A stretch of DNA of 64,000 nucleotides from Metaphire vulgaris (GCA_018105865.1 CM030861.1:5390684-5454683); one strand, 5' to 3'. Positions 43,211 to 55,029 are shown, counted from the first letter of the stretch. Notes: generated by a model not told the origin, from the letters alone. Made by a program: numbers and translations.

Positions 43211-43689
43211 TACAGAAAGCTGCAGTTGGATGACGAATTAATGTTTCCGCAAACGGCTTTATTGCCAAGACAGTGTTTACAGCATGCATTAAAGTTTTTC
43301 TCATCAGGCTTGTTGCTTTTCATTTTGCGTCAACATAGCACGTTTGAACAATTAACGAATTCATTTTAAGTAACACTAAACAGCAAAGATCATAATAATA
43401 TTTCTACCATAGACATCTTAAAGTAAGAACTGACGTCTGCCATGCTAGGGTCCGCGAACTTGGGTCCATTGAATTTTTAACACCATAGCGTCTATAAGGT
43501 ATAACTGGAGTTCGCACAGTGATACAACTATGAAATCTGGTATCACACTAAGGAATGAACTCTCAAGTAACCGGAAGTTGTTGACACAATTACACTGCAA
43601 AATACATTGATTTTAAAATTATATATAAATCATGTTAAAATCAATGTATTTCGCATATAGTGGACGCTGCTGATCACATACATTTATGA

Positions 43690-43875
43690 CAAACTCCTCA
43701 CTGTCATTGGATCATTTCAGCAGGTTACTGGCCTTTGTCTTCTCGATCTCTCTGCTGTTTTTGATACAATAGATCACAAATCCTACTGAAACACCTTTCC
43801 CACTGGCTTTGAGCATCTTCTGCAGCTCACCGCTCGTTTCAATCTTATCTTTAATCTCGATCCTTTCAAGTTAAA
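43690..43875 (+). mobile_element. LINE RT fragment
   Basis: A short + strand frame reads LCLLDLSAVFDTIDH, the RT palm motif A of L2/CR1-type LINEs. It is soon followed by stops. Confidence 0.65.
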
Positions 43876-43912
43876 ATAATGCTTTTAAATAAGCCTTCCT
43901 AGCTAGATATAT

Positions 43913-44026
43913 TGTAGCGAAATTGATAATAGCAAGCATGAGATCCAATAATAAAATATAAGATAGTTTCTAAGGTAATCGCTAGATGGCGTTAATGGCC
44001 AGTTAGGTAGTTTAAATAAGGAATAA

Positions 44027-44059
<33 letters not shown>

Positions 44060-44749
44060 TAAGGACCTTTAATAATAATAACTATATAATAAATAGGTGA
44101 AAGGCCTAGGGAAGTTAGACATAGAATATCCAGTAGAGGGCGCTAGGTATTGTTGAGTTATAGCCCGATAGGTAGTTGCAGTTTAGCACACCTCTTTAAA
44201 GGTAGTATCAGAGTCCTATAAATAGAGGTCCCTTAGATGCCCACGGGGCTGGTATACTGAGTTTCGACTTGGAGTGCCGAATAGGTGGAGGTACCTTCGA
44301 GGTACTACATTTCCGCTAGGGAAGTGGCAATCCACCTCGGGAGCGGTTCCCAAGGGGCAGGGTTGTGCCCCGTCAAAAGATAAGAACGCGGCGCGTTAGG
44401 AGAGGGAAGGAGCCCGTGGAAAGGTCCGGTAGATCCCTATGTAGTACCTGAAGTGGAAGAAGAGCGAGGTAGTACCTGACAGAAGAGCGAGGTAGTACCT
44501 GACAGAGAGCAAGAAGAGCGAGGTAGTACCTGACAGAAGAGTGAGGTAGTACCTGGGCTAAGATATTGAAGTAATACATGAGAGATAGAGAGAGATAGAG
44601 GTAGAGAGAAGGAATCAGCCATATAATAATAAAACCTTAGCCAAAAAGCTAAGTCGAATACCCACCCGCCTTAATTGAAAGAAAGATAATCCTGTTAGCG
44701 GCCGACGTCAGTCATCCTGGTAGATAAGTAAGAAGGTCGGTTCGCAACA
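43913..44749. mobile_element. Solo LTR, 837 bp
   Basis: It starts TGTAGCGAA and ends TTCGCAACA (TG...CA, imperfect inverted ends), with 4-bp TSDs ATAT at 43909-43912 and 44750-44753. It contains CTATAAATAG (about 44216), an AATAAA (about 44626), a TAA microsatellite (about 44031-44059) and three to four units of GAAGAGCGAGGTAGTACCTG (44455-44560). No internal region or partner LTR is present. The inferred direction of transcription is +. Confidence 0.75.
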
Positions 44750-44998
44750 ATATAGTTAGTACGAAATAGATTCAACGCATGTGCCTTTATGTGACCTCAC
44801 ATGCCAGCCTCTTTCATTTATTTGTCGTCTATCTAGTTTTCTATTATTGACATCTATGGTGGTGACGACATTGACGGACGTAATTTCGCGTGATTTCGTA
44901 AAGCAAGCCGCGAAAGTTTTAAAAAATGGCGTTACTGCGCAAATCGTTATAATCATAGCCCGTAACTTTGCGCTATATTTTGAAGCTACTTGCGATAA

Positions 44999-45412
44999 GG
45001 GGCTGTCCATTAATTACGTCAACAAAATGGAGAAGGGGTTTGATAAAGTTTGACAGTTGTTGACAGGGGGAGGGGTGTCAAGAGAAGTTGACGTCAACAA
45101 TTTAATTTTTTACAAATGATAAAAATAGAAAATTTCATGGAATACTATTTATTACAACGGAAATAAGCCTGACAAGCGAAAAACATGGTCATCATCACTA
45201 CATGATGACGCCTGATAACAAAAGAAAGGGAAAAAGTATCATCGTTGCAAAAATAATAACCTTCTGAACTTTTTAGGTGGACCCGTCGCAGGTCTTAGTA
45301 TGGGGTCGAAAGTTTTGACAATTATAGGGGGGTCACTGAAAGTTGACAGTTGTTGACAAGGAGAGAGTACAAAATTGCCAAAAAATTGTTACCATAATCA
45401 ATGAACAGCTCC
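44999..45412. mobile_element. PIF/Harbinger-type MITE
   Basis: The left end is GGGGCTGTCCATTAATTACG and the right end is ATGAACAGCTCC, with TAA on both sides, the 3-bp TWA duplication typical of PIF/Harbinger. The interior includes a GACAAGCGAAAAACATGGTC motif. Confidence 0.75.
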
Positions 45413-45579
45413 TAATAGTAAATATGCCAATAATTAATTGATTATAAACAAACGATTCGCAAGCAGAATTTGTGTAATAGCGATGAAGTCGCAAAATACC
45501 GTGTATGGCCTAACGCTATGACGGTATCTTTGACACGGTTTATTATCGTCGAGCATTTTCTAATATCGCGCATTGCTAT

Positions 45580-47298
45580 GCGTTAAGCTAGTCGCAATTA
45601 TTCTGTAGAGATGACTTCGCAATATTCGGACATTTTTATAAGTTTGCACTTTGGTCATCATCGTCGTCGTCGTCGTCATTATCATCTTCTCTTTCTGCCT
45701 TTGATCGCCAACTTTCATTATTCTCTGGCTTTGTCGTCTGGATGGATTGGCGATGAAATTCCGTCAGGTCGAATATGAATGCCTGCTATGCAATGCAATA
45801 TATCAAAGGACAATTTATATAGCGACAGTTAATTTCTAAATTATGAAAGCGAATCACCAGCAAGTGTGCATGATTGTGTGTGTGTATACATATTTATGCT
45901 TCTTTCATTTATTTGTCGTCTATGTAGCCTACTCTATGATTCGTGCAACGAAATAGCCTTTGATTGGTTAGATTCAATGCATGTGCTTTTATGTGAACTA
46001 GCAATATTGGAGGCTTGAGACCTCACGTGCCAGTTACGCATTATACGGCTTGAAAGGCTACTCCGCCCCACCTCAATGCTCAGTCACATTTCTATTCATG
46101 CATTATATATTAACCCAAGAGAATCTTACCGCGTTTTACGGTTATAAAAGGTCTCTGATATGTCTCTTCAGTCTGTTCGCAGTCACCTCAATTCGTTACA
46201 AATGCGATACAGTTACAGTAGGTCGTGAAAATATAAGTAAGGCATCGATAAAGAATGACACTTCAGACCAGTAACCGAATAGCATTATCAATTTTAATTA
46301 ACTGGGCATATAGCGTGCCTCGGTTATTTGATAAGACATAGCAGATAAGCTTTTAGTTTTGAGTTGATAAACACCTATAGAGAATATCGTGACCATAATA
46401 TTGCGACTTTAATTTTCGTCTAAATTCTTGTAAAGGCAAACGATGGCAGAATGAGCTCTTGATATGTCTGGTAGGCTTCAAATTCAAGAAAAACTAGGCC
46501 TGTGTTGGCCTATTCTACGTGCATCTCGGTAGAGCAAGTGGATATGATTTGATTTGATGTGCAGTCTGCAGAGAAAATTGACCTCGTTGAAGTTATTAGA
46601 TGATTGTATCGATACAGACGGTGAGTGCAAACCGATTTCGAAAATAATGTCGGAACAAGAGACCGATTCAGTCAGATAAACATCGGGTTAACAGGTACGT
46701 CTTTGTCTTATTGAAATAACCTTTTGGCAAGAAATAATCGATGAATTTGCATCATATCAACTGTCAGATCCGATAAAAGCGCAGAAGAAATAATTCTTGT
46801 ATTCTTGAAGTCGCCAAAAAGCAAGAGATGTTGACCGAGTGGCCGAGAGGCTTTGCGAGCGCGACTCTATTTGAGTTGAAAATCGCGATAGAACCAGGAA
46901 TTCGTTTAACTAATAGCTTCACAAAAGATTTTGAACCAGTTCTTTAAAGTACGCTCCAGGGCGCACTGTTTAGCTTTAATATTACTCGAAAGCTTTTGCG
47001 TCAGGGGCTCCTCAACAGATCCCTAATGGAGCTCAGAAACTCGCCCAAACCCCGAGCTAAATGGGAAGTTGCGTGTCTGTCCTGATGGTTCCCTCACCAT
47101 TGTGGAACATTGTCAATTTCATGGACAATTCTGAACTAGGATATATAGACTAATAGGCCAAGCTACGCTTTAAGCGTCTTTGAATTGCATCGCTTTATCA
47201 TTTCTGAGTAATTCCGGAGATAAAATAGCAAAAATTATGTTTCCGTTATCCGAATGTTGGTTTTAGATGTCAAGTTATCCTATCCTCATTCTCGATTC
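45580..47298. other. Spacer with scattered repeats, no gene recognised
   Basis: GATTCAAYGCATGTGC and TTCATTTATTTGTCGTCTAT blocks occur here (45905-45990) and in a different order at 44770-44835, so a rearranged duplication is present. (CGT)n lies near 45661-45680. No convincing frame was found. Confidence 0.4.
46143..46175 (+). promoter_or_regulatory. Candidate core promoter (TATA plus initiator)
   Basis: TATAAAAGG at 46143 is followed about 25 bp later by CTTCAGTCTG, an initiator-like sequence. A GTAAGG donor near 46236 could end a short 5'UTR exon, which would suit the acceptor in front of receptor 2 at 49336. No transcript evidence is available, and the MITEs between weaken the link. Confidence 0.25.
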
Positions 47299-47481
47299 CA
47301 GAGGCGTAGCCAGGAATATGATTTGGGAGGGTATAAATAAAATGTTTGGGGGTATAAACCTTAACTACAAACCATATAAACTACATATAACCACATATAA
47401 ATCACAAAAAAACTTTAAGGTAGACTGATTTTGGGGGGTATATATATACCAATATACCCTCCCTCCGTAGCTACGCCCCTG
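47299..47481. mobile_element. hAT-type MITE, family 2-like (CAGAGGCGTAGCCAGG ends)
   Basis: The element is 183 bp with ends CAGAGGCGTAGCC and GTAGCTACGCCCCTG. Perfect 8-bp TSDs, ctcgattc, lie at 47291-47298 and 47482-47489. Confidence 0.88.
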
Positions 47482-47802
47482 CTCGATTCCTTTAGATATC
47501 GATTCAATCGCTGGTGGCTTCTTGTATCCAGGCATTGTCTTTTTCGGGCATTTCCTATAATTCTCTTCTGAAAGAATGCTTTGATGAAAAACATACGCAC
47601 ACTGTATGTATTGTTCTGGTTTAAAACAATTATCTTTGCCTGAGGGTTAACTTTCTTCTTCGAGGTACAGTAGGCCTACGTAAGTAAAATCTCGTGAATT
47701 TCTGTAGCGTTTTAAAAAGCAGCACCGCATTAGCTCCTTATTCCTAGGAGCTTAATTAATCTCAGTATGAAGTAGCTATAACCATTATTATTGCATAGGC
47801 CT

Positions 47803-48298
47803 CAAGGGCGATTCCACGCTGAGGATGACTGGGGATTCATCCCCCACAGCCCCACCAAAATGCGTCTTCAGTGGATGATGATCGTCTAAACGGATTAGCC
47901 TTGATGTTCAGTATATCCACAAAGATATGCACATATCCATGGACAATAGAAAATCGATTTTCCATGGGCAGGCACGCCGACGGAACGGGTTCAATAAAAT
48001 AGAGGGTGACAACATTGCGAAAGTAACAATAGGTTCGGCGGAAGAACTGGCCACCGTCCGCCGATTTTAGCCACCTATGACTTTGTACAACCATTGACTA
48101 CGGGTGAAACCTTTACTTTTAAAATGTACAACCAGACTAAAATGGCTTTTGTATACATTACCAATTTTGAGCATTATATTTTATAAATCAAATCTACAGA
48201 TTTCTTCTAAACCGTTTAGGCCTACACTTTGACAATTGGCGGGATCTTCCTAGAAATTCATTGCATCCCCTCACCAAGAATTCTTGGAACCGCAACTG
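47803..48298. mobile_element. hAT-type MITE, family 1, long copy
   Basis: The left end is CAAGGGCGATTCCACG and the right end is TTCTTGGAACCGCAACTG. Perfect 8-bp TSDs, ataggcct, lie at 47795-47802 and 48299-48306. The middle probably includes another insertion (about 47870-48110). Confidence 0.8.
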
Positions 48299-48895
48299 AT
48301 AGGCCTACTGAAATTATAAGCGAAATTTCTATCTTATACTGTATAGCCCCTTGGCTGGCAAGCACAGTTAACCCAGGAGAAAACCGTTTGATTTTGCTTG
48401 TCAGTAAAGCGCTATAAGGTGGTGCATAGTGAGACATATTGCAGGCTTTCAGATAATTGAAAAATTGTTGAACAATACTGTCGGTGGAAATTCTAATCTA
48501 TTGTAGTGTAGTCGCTCAATAGTAAAGCTAAATGATTTGAGGACGCCTACAGCACTGCGTAATACGTGCGTATACTTCTCGTTGTAAAATACAACGCACT
48601 ATTCTACAGCAAAATGCCACTATAGAGCCTACTACGGAACATGACAATGAAGGATATTTTAGAATATTTTTTCTTCAAATTTCTGATTTCTACTATTTTC
48701 ACTCTTCAAGCGCATCTAATCTAATCGTAGTCTATATATGCGTCCTGGGTCCATTACTTTTTACGCTCTACTAGTTTACACAGTAGACTTACCTCTCGGC
48801 TCCCTGCTTGCTCAACAGTATTAAATTCCACCTTTATACCGACAGAAATCGAACACTGAGTTCGTTTAAACTTGCCACTATATACAGTGTGCTTA

Positions 48896-49316
48896 GGGAC
48901 TGTCCATTAATTACGTCAACAATTTTTGGGCAATTTTGACCCCTCCCTTGTCAACAACTGTCAACTTTCAGTGGCCCCTATAATTATGTCAAAAACTTTT
49001 GACCCCGTCCCCCACTCCAATAAGACTAGTGACGGGCCTCCCTAAAAAGTTTGGAAGGTTATTATTTTTGCGATGATGACCTTTCCTCTCTTTTTTGTTC
49101 CTCGAGTGTCATAATATGGTGGTGATTGTCTTTTTTCGCTTGTCAGGCTCTTTTCCGTTGTAATAAATAGTATTCCATGAAATTTCCTATTTTTATCATT
49201 TGTAAAAAAATGAAATTGATTACGTCAACTTCTCTTGAACCCCTCCCCCTGTCAACAACTGTCAAACTTTTTCAAACCCCTTCCCTAATTTGTTGACGTA
49301 ATTAATGGACAGCCCC
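48896..49316. mobile_element. PIF/Harbinger-type MITE just upstream of receptor 2
   Basis: The ends GGGACTGTCCATTAATTACG and GACGTAATTAATGGACAGC plus CCC are inverted copies flanked by TTA on both sides. It ends 30 bp before the receptor ATG. Confidence 0.88.
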
Positions 49317-49323
49317 TTAATGA

Positions 49324-49336
49324 ATTATCTTTAGCA
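49324..49336 (+). other. Probable 3' splice acceptor before receptor 2
   Basis: TTATCTTTAGCAG ends at 49336, 10 bp before the ATG at 49347. Its position is equivalent to the acceptors before receptors 1 and 3. Confidence 0.4.
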
Positions 49337-49346
49337 GGTATTAGTC

Positions 49347-50420
49347 ATGCAATGCAACGATACTGGATTGGATTTCACGAGTGCGGAGGGATGGATTGAA
49401 GCGGCCGACAATTCGTCGTCATTCGATCCCACCGCAGTTGACCGGCGTGACTTACCAACAAGCGCCAAGGCCATCTACATTTCGATCTCTCTATTCGGTT
49501 TTGCCTCCAACATCTTCGTCATAATCGTCATCGGTCTGAACGCCGCCATGTTGAACCAACTGACGAACATCTTCATAATCAACCACAGCGCCATTGACGC
49601 CGTGGCGGCCGCATTTCTCTTCTTCGGCGCCGTCTTCTTTCGAGATTCCGCAAATTTCGTGCCGGGACAAGGCACCGAAGAGGCACTGTGTCGAATCTGG
49701 CATTCGATGATGCCTCTCTGGGGATGCCTGATATCGTCAACGTACGGAATCATGCTACTTACTCTCGAGAAGTTCTTGGCGGTCGTCTATCCAATAAAAT
49801 ACAGGACAAGTTTCTGCAGGAACCGGTTGACAGTAGGGGCCCTGCTGGTGTTTCCCTGGATCGTCGGGATCTCCTATAACGCGGCCACCAACAGCACCAC
49901 GGCGTCCATAAGCTCCGAAGGCAACTGCGTCCTCTTCGAGAAATGGCCAAATATTCAGACGAAGAACGGGGTGGGAATTCTGACGGTCGTCGTCGAATAT
50001 TTCGTCCCGTTTTTCTTCCTCGTCTTCTGCTACTCCAAGATGGTGTCAGTCCTCCACCGCCGAGTCGAACCGGGCGCTGGTCATGACACGGCGAAGCCAG
50101 GAGGTGAGACGAAGAGGAACGAGTCGATGGCACGCGCCAGAGGCAACGCCATAAAGACGCTGATCATCGTAGGGGCCCTGTTCGTCGTCTGCTGGACGTT
50201 GAACATCTTCTACCTTCTGTTGAGCTTTCTCGGACTCCTTCACATCGACTACGCCAGCGAATTTTACTCAGCCACCGTCTACATGGTGTTCATCAGCTGC
50301 TGCGTCAACCCGGTCATCTACGCCGCCAAATACAGGCAGTTTCAGAAGGCAGTTCGAAGACTTTTCTTCAAGACGCGCATCGACGACGAGTTGACTGTCA
50401 CCGTCATCAACGTCGAGTGA
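49347..50420 (+). CDS. Rhodopsin-class (class A) GPCR, receptor 2
   Basis: This 357-residue single-exon receptor is clearly paralogous to receptor 1 across all seven helices. Landmarks are N-glycosylation sites NDT and NSS in the N-terminus, Asn55 (GFASN), Asp84 in TM2, the Cys115-Cys194 disulfide pair, and EKF (141-143) in place of DRY. Pro221, CWTL (282-285) instead of CWxP, and NPVIY (321-325) follow. The ICL3 stretch KRNESMARARGNAIKTL is conserved. The C-tail is short and ends INVE. The gene is boxed in: a Harbinger MITE ends 30 bp before the ATG and a hAT MITE starts 4 bp after the stop codon, with the stop lying inside the target-site duplication. Codon use is GC-rich compared with its flanks. 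The ligand is unknown. Confidence 0.93.
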   Translation: MQCNDTGLDFTSAEGWIEAADNSSSFDPTAVDRRDLPTSAKAIYISISLFGFASNIFVIIVIGLNAAMLNQLTNIFIINHSAIDAVAAAFLFFGAVFFRDSANFVPGQGTEEALCRIWHSMMPLWGCLISSTYGIMLLTLEKFLAVVYPIKYRTSFCRNRLTVGALLVFPWIVGISYNAATNSTTASISSEGNCVLFEKWPNIQTKNGVGILTVVVEYFVPFFFLVFCYSKMVSVLHRRVEPGAGHDTAKPGGETKRNESMARARGNAIKTLIIVGALFVVCWTLNIFYLLLSFLGLLHIDYASEFYSATVYMVFISCCVNPVIYAAKYRQFQKAVRRLFFKTRIDDELTVTVINVE

Positions 50421-50424
50421 CAAT

Positions 50425-50605
50425 CAGGGATATTTGTACACCCCCTAACACTCCCAACACCTCCCAATTTGACACTGACACTCCCCCAACGCCCCCTCCC
50501 CAATCTCATTTATTGGATGACTATTTTTCGCTTGTCAGACTTTTGGGTAGGGGACCCCCAGAATTTACGGACACCTCCAAATCGATAATCCTAGAAATAA
50601 CCCTG
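50425..50605. mobile_element. hAT-type MITE, family 5, inserted at the stop codon of receptor 2
   Basis: The left end is CAGGGATATTTGTACACCCC and the right end is CTAGAAATAACCCTG. TSDs gtgacaat (50417-50424) and atgacaat (50606-50613) match at 7 of 8. The first copy contains the TGA stop codon (50418-50420). Confidence 0.85.
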
Positions 50606-50857
50606 ATGACAATCCTCACGACGAAGTTAAAACATCTCTGAGGGGTCTGCGCGTTGAAAGTCGCGGCGTAATCAACGATATTAGCAACCGATTATAATAA
50701 TATTCTACGAGTTCTCTGATTGCGCTTTGAGAGAATTTTTCCTAGTTTGAAATAAGCTAAGGCGAAGCTCGATTTCCCAATCTTATAAAGATATCTTTGT
50801 TGAACTGAATTTCTGATTGATAGAGATTTGTAAGCATGTATTATCCATCAATCAATC

Positions 50858-50929
50858 ATTCTATCCCTCCATCCATCCATCCATCCATCAATCCATCCAT
50901 CCATCCATACATACATGCATACAATCTAT
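50858..50929 (+). repeat. (CCAT)n microsatellite
   Basis: Imperfect CCAT/ATCA units run here and continue after the MITEs at 51236-51290 and 51560-51625. The MITEs therefore inserted into one longer simple repeat. Confidence 0.85.
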
Positions 50930-51235
50930 CAGTGGCAATCAATCAATTTGGGGTTAAATCAATCAAAAAATTTTTAAATGTGTTTCATCCATTTTAAATT
51001 TTCCATCGGTTTTCCATCAATCCATGGGGCTGCTGACCACAATTTTCTAAGCGCCATAGGCGTGACGACCTTTTCTTTTGCTTGTCAGCGTCTGAAAGAA
51101 AAAAATTTAGAAGAAAAGACATAGGGTAGATACATAGGATTGCCTTTTTTTGCTTGTCAAGATTTTTTAAAAGTTGGTTACGCTCAAAAGTTAAAACCAA
51201 AACTCCCCCTTCCGGAAATCCTGGCTACACCACTG
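50930..51235. mobile_element. hAT-type MITE, family 2
   Basis: The ends are CAGTGGCAATC and CCTGGCTACACCACTG, with perfect 8-bp TSDs caatctat at 50922-50929 and 51236-51243. There are two CCTTTTTTTGCTTGTCA-type motifs inside. Confidence 0.88.
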
Positions 51236-51297
51236 CAATCTATCCATCGATTCATACATACATACACACATCTATCATCTGTCTGTCTTCTATCGGT

Positions 51298-51559
51298 CAG
51301 TGGAAAAACGTAGGGGCACTTTGTTGACAGCCTCCGGGCCCCAGGCGGGGGGCGAAGAGGGGTCTGCTAGGGTTAGGTTTTAACCTAACTTAAACCGTAT
51401 TTTTACCTTAGGAATGATATAATGATATGTGCTGACGACCTTTTTTTGCTCGTCAGGATGAAAAAGGAGGTAATAACGTTTTTTTGCTCGTCAGCTCGAA
51501 AATCTGGGGCCCCATGGCAAAGATGCCCCCTGGCCCTCAAAAGTCACGCTACGCCACTG
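51298..51559. mobile_element. hAT-type MITE, family 2-related
   Basis: It starts CAGTGGAAAAACGTAGG and ends AAGTCACGCTACGCCACTG. Flanking tatcggtc and tatctgtc match at 7 of 8, with a one-base ambiguity at the left end. Two GACGACCTTTTTTTGCTCGTCAG-like motifs are inside. Confidence 0.7.
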
Positions 51560-51625
51560 TATCTGTCATCTATCTATTTGTCTATCTAACTATCTGTCTG
51601 TCTTCCTTCCTTCCTTTTTTTTTCT

Positions 51626-52812
51626 ATTCATTTTGTCACGTGCCGCCGAAATAACTAACTTTTGCTTGTTACTTTCTAGTCTAGGGGAAATTCTTTTTGG
51701 CTGGCAACATGGACATTATCAATCAATAAACTCTTTCCTTACAAATCTCGCTTTTAATCTTAACTAGATTCAAATAACAATCGCCATAGCGGCTAATCAC
51801 TTTTACGCTATATAACTGTCTAAACGTTTGAAAGTCTAACGTGGCAATAGGAGTATCCAGAACAATCGTTGATCTATGAACCAGCAAGAAATCTAACTGC
51901 CATTGGCGTCTATTAATAGACGACAATGGTTTCTATGGTTCCTGCTCACCAGTGGGCGGAGCAACCGGACTTTGTTGGCAAACTCTGGATACCGCTATAT
52001 CACGTCTTAATTAACGATAGTTGCTACAGAAGCTTATCAGCTGAGATTGCTACAACTTCAACATCAAACATAATAAGAACAAGGTCCTGAAGAGTTTTCA
52101 CAACTCTATACACGAAGTCACCAATGTTCTACTACTTGAACACTAAGTTCACAATTAAACGATAACGCTTTATTTAATCAAATTTCGAAACGAAGACTGG
52201 ATCGTCGCCGGAGCCGCTCGTCTCCTTCACTGCGAAGCATCGTCCTCTTCCACACTCTTGCGTCGATTTGAATTCCAACGGAAAGACGCAAAAGGCCGGC
52301 GACCAATCAACGTCTTCCACACACACATCAGACCGTCCGTAATCCATCCATAGGAGACGCAAAATTTAAACAAACGGACTTAGCCTACAGTAAAACCCTA
52401 CTACTATTTATCTCTTCCTTGCCTATAATTCCCTAATATGGCCTAACATTCTCTAACATCACAATTTATTCGTCCATCTAGCTACTTAACTGACCAGCTA
52501 ACAATACTATAGGCCTAAGAACTCTCTGGGAATGCCAAATGAAGAATTAACTCGATCTCGACTTGTTGTTTAATTATTGTGTTGCACGTTCATCTAAATT
52601 TTTCGTTTATAAATTGCTAACTTCCAAACTTTTACAAATTTGTTTAATTACTATGCTACAGTATACGATCCGCCTGGAATTCTCTTCTGTCAGACATAGG
52701 CCCACGCAACGACATAGTCTCGCGCGTTGAGTTTCTTTCACGTCTGAAGACGTATTATTTTGAACAAACACTGCGGCGCCTTAGGTGACGACAATGATGA
52801 TAAATTAAGATG
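51626..52812. other. Spacer, possibly a decayed LTR on the minus strand; no gene recognised
   Basis: A minus-strand AATAAA (about 52170) and a GC-richer block (52180-52340) with a short open frame resemble LTR U3/R sequence. I cannot define ends or a TSD. Confidence 0.3.
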
Positions 52813-52995
52813 ATCATCATCATCATCATTTCATCTCACATCATCATCATCATCCTCAACATCATCATCATCATCATCATCATCATCATGGTCCACAACA
52901 ACATCATCATCATCATCATCATTCTAAATCTGTGACGTCTTCTTTTAGCATTCGTTTATTCAAAAAAGATTCTCCAGCATTACACTTATATTATG

Positions 52996-53031
<36 letters not shown>
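52813..53031 (+). repeat. (CAT)n and (TTA)n microsatellites
   Basis: CAT arrays run at 52813-52921 and a TTA array at 52995-53031, with a short unique stretch between. Confidence 0.9.
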
Positions 53032-53033
<2 letters not shown>

Positions 53034-53164
53034 ATTTATTATTAGGTGGGATGAGATGATGGACGACAAGATGGTTGACATAATGTTAACCTGCGTTCAT
53101 AACCATAACAGCATCTGCGAATATTAAACCGAAATCTTGACGTTAAGTTAATTAACAGAGAGGT

Positions 53165-53760
53165 GGTCTACCAGATCATAGCATCTAATGAATAGCATTC
53201 GGTTTTAAGGTGCTTCTTGAATGTCTCCAGCGTCGTTGATGACCTCACGTGAGGCGGAAGTCCATTCCAGACGCGAGCAGCAGCGACCGGAAAAGCACGG
53301 CCACCGATCGTTGAGCGCCGTACTCGAGGCACGAGAACGTCAGTCGTAGACGCCGAGCGCAGGTGGCATCGAGGTTTGACGTCAGACACGCGGCCGAAAG
53401 CGTTTGCCAGGTACGACGGCGCCAATCCATCCATTGAGACATTTAAATGCCAACGTAGCGAGTTTGAAATCTATCCTCTCCGTGAAACGAAGCCAGTGTA
53501 GCTCGCGTAGAAGAGGCGTCACGTGATCGATCGTATTTCCGAGCTGCAAAAATCAGACGGGCAGCAGCTGCGTTTAGGACTGACTGCAGTTTTGCACGCC
53601 AGCAAGCGTCGAGTTGCCGTAGTCTAGATTCTAGACGACTGAGCACCAATGCAACAACGAGTGATTGCATCACCGATGGTGTGACGGATATGCTCAGTTT
53701 TAGGAATGCAACTCGACACCATTCTCGTGACGTGCGACCGCATCGACAGGTCGGCGTCAA
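53165..53760 (-). mobile_element. L2/CR1-like LINE 3' fragment
   Basis: Minus-strand frames read LSRLESRLRQLDACWRAKLQSVLNAAAARLIFAARKYD and later LAPSYLANAFGRVSD, AARVWNGLPPHVRSSTTLETFKKHLKTECY. This is the conserved RT C-terminal region of CR1/L2-type elements. A frameshift near 53450 separates the two parts. Confidence 0.8.
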
Positions 53761-54206
53761 CGTAGACGCCTAGATGATGACAATGATGATTAATTAAGAT
53801 GATGGGGGTGGGGGGTAATTTAGTCTCACTTGCTGTTCCTCAACCGACGTGCCTTCGCTTTGGTCCACCCTGTGTTCGGATCCGTGCAAATTGGAAACTA
53901 CTTTTAGCACTGTGCGGGAAAACCCCATTCTCCAGCATTACACTTGTTTTGATCGTCGCTGTTATTCCATTACCGTGTACATAGACCACAGAGGTGGGTT
54001 GAGAGGATATTTAAACTTGGATGGTTCCTCTTCGTTGCCTGCGTTCATCGAAGTTATTTCAGCATCTTTAATCATTTGATTTGATACGTTAAGTTAATTA
54101 ACGAGGCACTACCAGATGGCGGTTAATGTTCCTCCGTCGGCATTTCGCTTTCATACTTCAGATCGTCGTTATAAACTAAAGTGAAACTTATTTTTATTTA
54201 TTTATT

Positions 54207-54371
54207 TAGGGTTATTTTATGATTATTGGGGAGGGTTAGGTAAATTTAGGTCCCCTGCCAAAAAAGTCTGAAAAAGGCCATCCCAAGGCTGAGATTGGGG
54301 AGGGTGTTGGGGTGTCGGGCTCAAATTGGGAAGGGGGTGTTGGGCGTGTTAGGGGTGTAAAAATATCCCTG
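54207..54371. mobile_element. hAT-type MITE, family 5, inverted orientation
   Basis: It starts TAGGGTTATTTTATGATTAT and ends GGGGTGTAAAAATATCCCTG. The interior is similar to 50425-50605 reversed. No clear TSD remains. Confidence 0.6.
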
Positions 54372-54737
54372 AGCACAGATGACGGGCCTTTGACCTCATC
54401 CTCAATATGTGGATATGTCATTTGAATGCAATTAGAGAGCGACACGGTAGCGGTTACTGCGGATGTCCCGGGGAAAATTTGCCCAAAAAGTGCGGTTTTA
54501 CCGTGGTAACGGGTTCCTGTCGTGCGGTAATACCGCGGGGACATTTGAGGATTTACACGGCACAACCGCGGTACCAGATCGATTTCGAATATTTTGATTT
54601 GTCCCAGACCTGATCTGATCATATTTAAACATGGCTGTGACGGCTAGACCGAAGTTATTTCAATCTTTAATCATTTGATTTGATACTGAGAAAACTAGTG
54701 AATATGCAGACAATCAGCCAGTTATTCTATGATGTAC

Positions 54738-54995
54738 TGTCATTTTATTTATTTATTTATTTATTTATTGAAAGTTAGGATTTATGTGGTGAATCATCCT
54801 AGAAGGACTACTTAAACACATTACAAAGTACATGAATAATATAGGTCAGGATTTAACAGAATAGCTCATCTCAAACAGCCAAGTCTTCAGTCGCTTCTTA
54901 AATATGTCCAGAGAAGGTGATGATTGAACACAGACTGGAAGACGATTCCAGGCTTTCGCTGCGGTAACCGGGAAGGCACGGTCGCTTTATATAAG
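54738..54995 (-). mobile_element. LINE 3' tail fragment
   Basis: A (TTTA)n tract is followed by sequence whose minus strand includes the AFPVTAAKAWNRLP-like end of a CR1/L2-type ORF2. It is related to 53165-53760. Confidence 0.5.
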
Positions 54996-55029
54996 CACTT
55001 ATATAAAATGCGATCAAAACAAACAAAAT

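Larger units (their letters stand above)
42477..45578. mobile_element. Old hAT element with nested insertions (TAGTGATGCGCGGTA ends)
   Basis: The left end TAGTGATGCGCGGTATGACG and the right end ATATCGCGCATTGCTA are inverted relatives. Both are followed internally by ATGACGGTAT and CGGTTTAT.CGTC blocks. Flanks tgcattag and tgcgttaa agree at 6 of 8. The interior is mostly later insertions listed separately. Confidence 0.5.

Noticed and set aside
46829..46920. tRNA-Ser-like string (GACCGAGTGGCCGAGAGGC)
   Set aside because: An A-box-like start only. No B box and no cloverleaf can be drawn.
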